Notes under the pieces: model-generated | Database searches by the model: none | What the model saw: the letters and a program-made list of their open reading frames with translations, nothing else | What the model was told of the DNA's origin: nothing | Program-made: the position numbers and the translations under genes | NCBI GenBank assembly: GCA_902766415.1 | Contig: CACXDR010000208.1 | Coordinates: forward strand, 1 to 10,400 | Source of the DNA: an uncultured Lachnospiraceae bacterium | GTDB lineage: Bacteria; Bacillota_A; Clostridia; Lachnospirales; Lachnospiraceae | DNA length: 10,400 nt | Direction: 5' to 3' | Part shown: positions 7,921 to 10,400 of the stretch, one piece after another | Layout: the number at the start of each line of letters is the position of its first letter | Numbering within the stretch: the first letter of the stretch is position 1

Positions 7921-8134
7921 AGAATTCCTCTTTCGTCATCTCCGCGGTCCCGCCGCAGCCCTCGCACATGCTGTAGTAGCGCACGCGGACGGGGATCGGT
8001 ATGAGGAGAAGGATGAGCCAGGTCGTTTCCTTGATCAGCTTCCAGTCGCCCACATGGCCGCAGCGCGTGCAGGTATGGTACCCCTCCACGCCGCATTCCT
8101 TCCTGGTGGTATGCATCCCGATGAAAAAGAACAT
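7907..8134 (-). CDS. Small zinc-ribbon-like protein with two CxxC pairs
   Basis: I take the start at the ATG at 8132-8134, giving 75 residues beginning MFFFIGMHTT. A GGAGG lies 4 bases upstream (short spacing), and I recall clostridial relatives that begin the same way. The frame is open further upstream to 8200, but that adds residues encoded by the tRNA terminator hairpin, so the longer version is unlikely. Two cysteine pairs, CTRC (22-25) and CEGC (57-60), flank a hydrophobic stretch LILLLIPIPV (about 40-49). This fits a small zinc-binding ribbon in which the hydrophobic part is either the core of the fold or a membrane-touching strand. It overlaps the kinase start by 14 bases and is the first gene of the run. 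Its function is unknown; small proteins of this shape often bind metal or nucleic acid, but nothing here shows which. Confidence 0.75.
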   Translation of the reverse strand: MFFFIGMHTTRKECGVEGYHTCTRCGHVGDWKLIKETTWLILLLIPIPVRVRYYSMCEGCGGTAEMTKEEFYGKH

Positions 8135-8167
8135 AAGTCCTCCGAAAAAATCCTTGAAAACGAAAAG

Positions 8168-8196
8168 ACCCGAATCCGGTTTGCACCAGATTCGGA
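8168..8196 (-). terminator. Hairpin with GCAA tetraloop after tRNA-Ala, probable weak intrinsic terminator
   Basis: On the minus strand CCGAATCTGGT (from 8195) pairs with ACCGGATTCGG (ending 8170). This is an 11-bp stem with one G-U wobble, closed by a GNRA loop (GCAA); one more U-G pair can extend it. It is followed by GTCTTTTCGTTTTC, a broken T-rich run. It starts 8 bases after the tRNA discriminator base and ends about 35 bases before the zinc-ribbon start. It is read as the tRNA terminator; the interrupted T-run suggests incomplete termination. Confidence 0.7.
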
Positions 8197-8203
8197 TCAT
8201 GCA

Positions 8204-8276
8204 TGGAGACGGAGGGATTCGAACCCTTGACCCCCACGTTGCGAACGTGGTGCTCTCCCAGCTGAGCTACGCCCCC
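8204..8276 (-). tRNA. tRNA-Ala (anticodon CGC)
   Basis: The 73-base gene folds as a standard cloverleaf on the minus strand. The acceptor stem is GGGGGCG/CGTCTCC with the G3-U70 wobble that marks alanine tRNA. The D arm has GCTC/GAGC. The anticodon arm CCACG-TTCGCAA-CGTGG reads GCG codons, the T arm carries TTCGAAT, and the discriminator is A73. CCA is not encoded. The outermost T-stem pair (A49-C65) is mismatched, which is tolerable but unusual. GCG is common in the neighbouring genes, so the CGC anticodon suits this genome. Confidence 0.97.
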
Positions 8277-8317
8277 TAAATGACGCGGCCAGACACCTGA
8301 CCGCATCGACAAAATGC

Positions 8318-8346
8318 ATTGTACCGCAAATCACCCGGACATGCAA
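8318..8346 (-). promoter_or_regulatory. Sigma-70-type promoter for the tRNA-Ala gene
   Basis: On the minus strand a -35 box TTGCAT (8341-8346) is separated by 17 bases from a -10 box TACAAT (8318-8323). Transcription should start near 8311, leaving a leader of about 35 bases before the mature tRNA 5' end at 8276. This is the only convincing promoter upstream of the operon that begins at 8134. Confidence 0.75.
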
Positions 8347-8400
8347 GCGGTATTTGCCGGAGTTTTCCGCAAATTCCGCCGCCTGTCCCGGTCCGCGCCT

Positions 8401-8432
8401 CCGGGGCGGGCGCCGCGCGGCGCCTGCCCCGG
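8401..8432 (-). terminator. Long GC-rich hairpin after the glycosyltransferase gene, no T-run
   Basis: CCGGGGC and GGCGCC pair with their complements around a GCGC loop, 6 bases after the stop codon at 8439. In minus-strand RNA there is one A/C mismatch between 7-bp and 6-bp stems; in the plus-strand sense the same position is a G-U pair. No T-run follows on either side, so this is not a canonical intrinsic terminator. It may stabilise the 3' end or act with a termination factor. Confidence 0.5.
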
Positions 8433-8438
8433 GTATTA

Positions 8439-10400
8439 TCAGAAATCGTCCTCGATCACGTGCCAGGCGGCCTCCAGGCTGTTGTGAGAGCGGATGTACC
8501 GCTCCGCCTTCTCCTGCATCTCAGAAAGCGCCGCCGTGTCGTCGTAAAGCGCGTTCACGCGGTCAGCGAACGCGTCCGGGCGGTCCGCGATCTCCATGAC
8601 GGTCTCCGCCTCCGGAATGCCCTCCGCCCCGACGCCCGTGGTGATGACCGGCGCGCCGTAGTAGAGCGCCTCGATGACCTTGCCCTTCACGCCCGCGCCG
8701 TAGCGGAGCGGGACTACGACGATCCTGCAGTTGTTGTAAAGCGCCCGGAGCTCCTCGTCCGTGACGAAGCCCTTCACGACCACGCCGTTTTCCGGGTCGT
8801 CAAGCGCGCGGATCTCCTCCGGCGCGCGGGACCCGACGATGTAGAAATCCACCGCGGGCTTTCCTGCCGCCGCGCGGTCTGCCCGGAGCTTCGGCCAGAC
8901 CTCCCGGACGAACCATATGACCGCGTCCGCGTTCGGCGGATGCGCGAAGCCGCCGACAAAGAGCAGTCCCTCGCGTTTTTCAAAGTCCCTGTCCGTGTCC
9001 TCCGGGAAGCTGTCCCAGAGGTAGGCCGTGATGGCCTTGACCGGGATGCTCCGGTCTACGCGATGGATCGCCTCGCACTCGGTCTCAGACGGATAGTAGG
9101 ACATGTCCGCCTTATGCATGAGCGACAGCTCGACCGTCTTCCAGTACTCCGAGGATTCGCGGAGCTTCCGGTCCCCGGTGAGCTCATACTCCCTCCGCTC
9201 GCGGAGGAAATGGAGGTCGTGCCCGTAGTAGATGACCTTGAGGTGCGTCCTCGACTGGATAAAGTCGATATATTTCGAGGCGATGTGCGGACGGTTCAGG
9301 TAGACAAGGTGCAGGTCGTGCGCGTGCCGCTCGATCCACTCCCAGATGCCCGCCTGCATCGCCTGCCCGTACAGGACCTCGATGCCGAGCTGCGTGAGCG
9401 CCGTGGTGTACGGTTCCTCGCAGGCAAAGTTGTCGCCCAGGAATTTCACCTGGTACCCCTTCTTCACGAACATCTGGAGGTACTGCCAGGTCGTGCGGGA
9501 GCCCGCGTCCCGGTCAAAGGTCGGGACGTAGTGGTCCACCACGAGGATGATCTTCTTCCCGCCGCTCCGCTCTCTCGCGCGGAAGGGATCGGGATTTCCG
9601 TCGTTCTCGAACTGCCGCTTCAGCTCCTCCTTCCACTTCTCCTTCAGCTTCTCCGTGTTCTCGACCTGGTAGCGCTTGAGCCCGGTGCCCTGCACGTCCG
9701 TCCCGTTCGAGACGCCCTCGAAGTGGATGACCACGGACTTCGGCTGGTAGACCACGCGGTACCCGTGCTTCCGCACCTCGAACGCGAGGTCGCTGTCCTC
9801 GCAGTAGGCGGGGGCGTAGCGCTCGTCGAAGCCGCCGATCTCGTCCCAGAGGCTCTTCCGGATCATGATCGCGGCGCCGGACATGTAGTCGACGTCCTTC
9901 ACATAGTTGAATTCCGGGAGGTCCGGGTCCTGAAGCCGCCCGTAGTTCCAGCCGGAGCCGTCGCTCCAGATGATGCCGCCTGCCTCCTGGAGACGGCCGT
10001 CCGGGTAGACGAGCTTGGAGCCAACCATGCCGATGCTCCGGTCTGACCGGATCAGGCGGAGCAGCCAGTCGAGCCACCCCTCCGTGACCTTCGTATCGTT
10101 GTTCAGGAAAAAGATGAACTCGCCCCTCGCCTTCGCCGCCGCCTGGTTGCAGTTCCTGAGGAAGCCCTGGTTCACCGTATTGCGGCTTATGACGAGCCCC
10201 TCCGCGAAGTGGTCCAGGACCTTCGTCGCGTCCGTGCTGACATCGTCCGCGATGATGACCTCGTAGGGGATGTCCTTCGTGTGCTCCAGGATGGACACGA
10301 GGCAGGCGTACGTGTACCCGATCTGGTTGTAGACCGGGATGACGATGCTGACGACAGGCTCCTTCGTCTCCGGGAAACGGAGCTTCCCGTGCTCAAGGTA
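8439..10400 (-). CDS. Two-domain glycosyltransferase, GT2 plus GT4-like (5' end outside window)
   Basis: The frame is open to the window edge: 653 codons are visible, the N-terminus is missing, and 34 of these codons lie upstream of the first candidate start (a GTG at 10298). Numbering from the edge, the GT2 domain begins with VVSIVIPVYNQIG (about 16-28), continues with VIIADDVSTDAT and the donor/metal motif FLNNDT (about 98-103), and has the acid/base region YCEDSDLAFEVRKHGYR (about 199-215). A charged linker follows (about 240-280). The second domain begins ILVVDHYVPTFDRDAGSRT and has the GT4-type donor-binding half: LLFVGGFAHPPNADAV, FYIVGS, VPLRYGAGVKGKVIEALYYG and GAEGIP (about 479-596). 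One protein probably adds two sugars in sequence on the cytoplasmic side during surface polysaccharide synthesis, as is usual for such fusions. No membrane segment is seen in the visible part. Family calls are firm; sugars unknown. Confidence 0.95.
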   Translation of the reverse strand, partial: YLEHGKLRFPETKEPVVSIVIPVYNQIGYTYACLVSILEHTKDIPYEVIIADDVSTDATKVLDHFAEGLVISRNTVNQGFLRNCNQAAAKARGEFIFFLNNDTKVTEGWLDWLLRLIRSDRSIGMVGSKLVYPDGRLQEAGGIIWSDGSGWNYGRLQDPDLPEFNYVKDVDYMSGAAIMIRKSLWDEIGGFDERYAPAYCEDSDLAFEVRKHGYRVVYQPKSVVIHFEGVSNGTDVQGTGLKRYQVENTEKLKEKWKEELKRQFENDGNPDPFRARERSGGKKIILVVDHYVPTFDRDAGSRTTWQYLQMFVKKGYQVKFLGDNFACEEPYTTALTQLGIEVLYGQAMQAGIWEWIERHAHDLHLVYLNRPHIASKYIDFIQSRTHLKVIYYGHDLHFLRERREYELTGDRKLRESSEYWKTVELSLMHKADMSYYPSETECEAIHRVDRSIPVKAITAYLWDSFPEDTDRDFEKREGLLFVGGFAHPPNADAVIWFVREVWPKLRADRAAAGKPAVDFYIVGSRAPEEIRALDDPENGVVVKGFVTDEELRALYNNCRIVVVPLRYGAGVKGKVIEALYYGAPVITTGVGAEGIPEAETVMEIADRPDAFADRVNALYDDTAALSEMQEKAERYIRSHNSLEAAWHVIEDDF

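Noticed and set aside
8135..8200. Longer 97-residue version of the zinc-ribbon protein
   Set aside because: The extra 22 residues come from the tRNA terminator hairpin; the internal ATG at 8134 has GGAGG just upstream and gives the MFFFIG start I recall from relatives.
7853..8279. Plus-strand frames ending in RRRDSNP and GDGGIRTLDPHVANVV
   Set aside because: These are the well-known antisense translations of tRNA genes and overlap tRNA-Ala and the kinase or zinc-ribbon genes.
7851..8312. Minus-strand frame of 153 residues containing GGVAQLGEHHVRNVGVKGSN
   Set aside because: This peptide is the classic false translation of a tRNA gene read in frame; the stretch is tRNA-Ala.
8319..10046. A 575-residue plus-strand open frame opposite the two-domain glycosyltransferase
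   Set aside because: The opposite strand carries unmistakable GT2 and GT4 motifs; this frame shows only low-complexity charged sequence and no usable ribosome binding site.
1..10400. CRISPR array, insertion sequence or phage genes
   Set aside because: No regularly spaced repeats, transposase or integrase motifs, or terminal inverted repeats were seen on either strand.

Overview
The window is GC-rich bacterial DNA in which every supported gene lies on the minus strand. Several traits suggest a GC-rich member of the Clostridia, probably Lachnospiraceae: strong AGGAGG-type ribosome binding sites, codons ending mostly in G or C, a small CxxC/CxxC protein of a type I recall from clostridia, and a hybrid kinase and glycan proteins in the style of that family. 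This placement rests on recognition, not on a search.

In transcription order (high to low coordinates), the window opens with the 3' part of a large two-domain glycosyltransferase (GT2 plus GT4-like), which ends at 8439 and is followed by a long GC-rich hairpin. A short spacer carries a good promoter for a tRNA-Ala(CGC) gene (8204-8276). A hairpin with a GCAA loop follows directly.

From 8134 down to the window edge is a tightly packed run: a 75-residue zinc-ribbon-like protein, a soluble PAS histidine kinase with a C-terminal receiver domain, a GT2 glycosyltransferase, and three large polytopic membrane proteins (767, 637 and more than 440 residues). The first five genes overlap by 14, 4, 23 and 29 bases. 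The sixth starts 42 bases after the fifth, at a GTG codon with a strong Shine-Dalgarno sequence. This looks like one operon for building or modifying a cell-surface glycan: the GT2 enzyme would act on the cytoplasmic face, and the membrane proteins look like GT-C-type transferases using lipid-linked donors outside the membrane. These roles are inferred from architecture.

The most unusual point is the kinase. Its kinase core looks intact, but its receiver domain has lost the phosphoacceptor Asp (Gly444), the conserved Thr/Ser (Gln472), the conserved Lys (Val494) and one residue of the acidic pair (Asn401). It therefore reads as a pseudo-receiver in a kinase translationally coupled to glycan genes, with no response regulator in view. 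No clear promoter is visible between the tRNA and the operon, so read-through past the tRNA hairpin is possible. No insertion sequences, CRISPR arrays or phage genes were seen.
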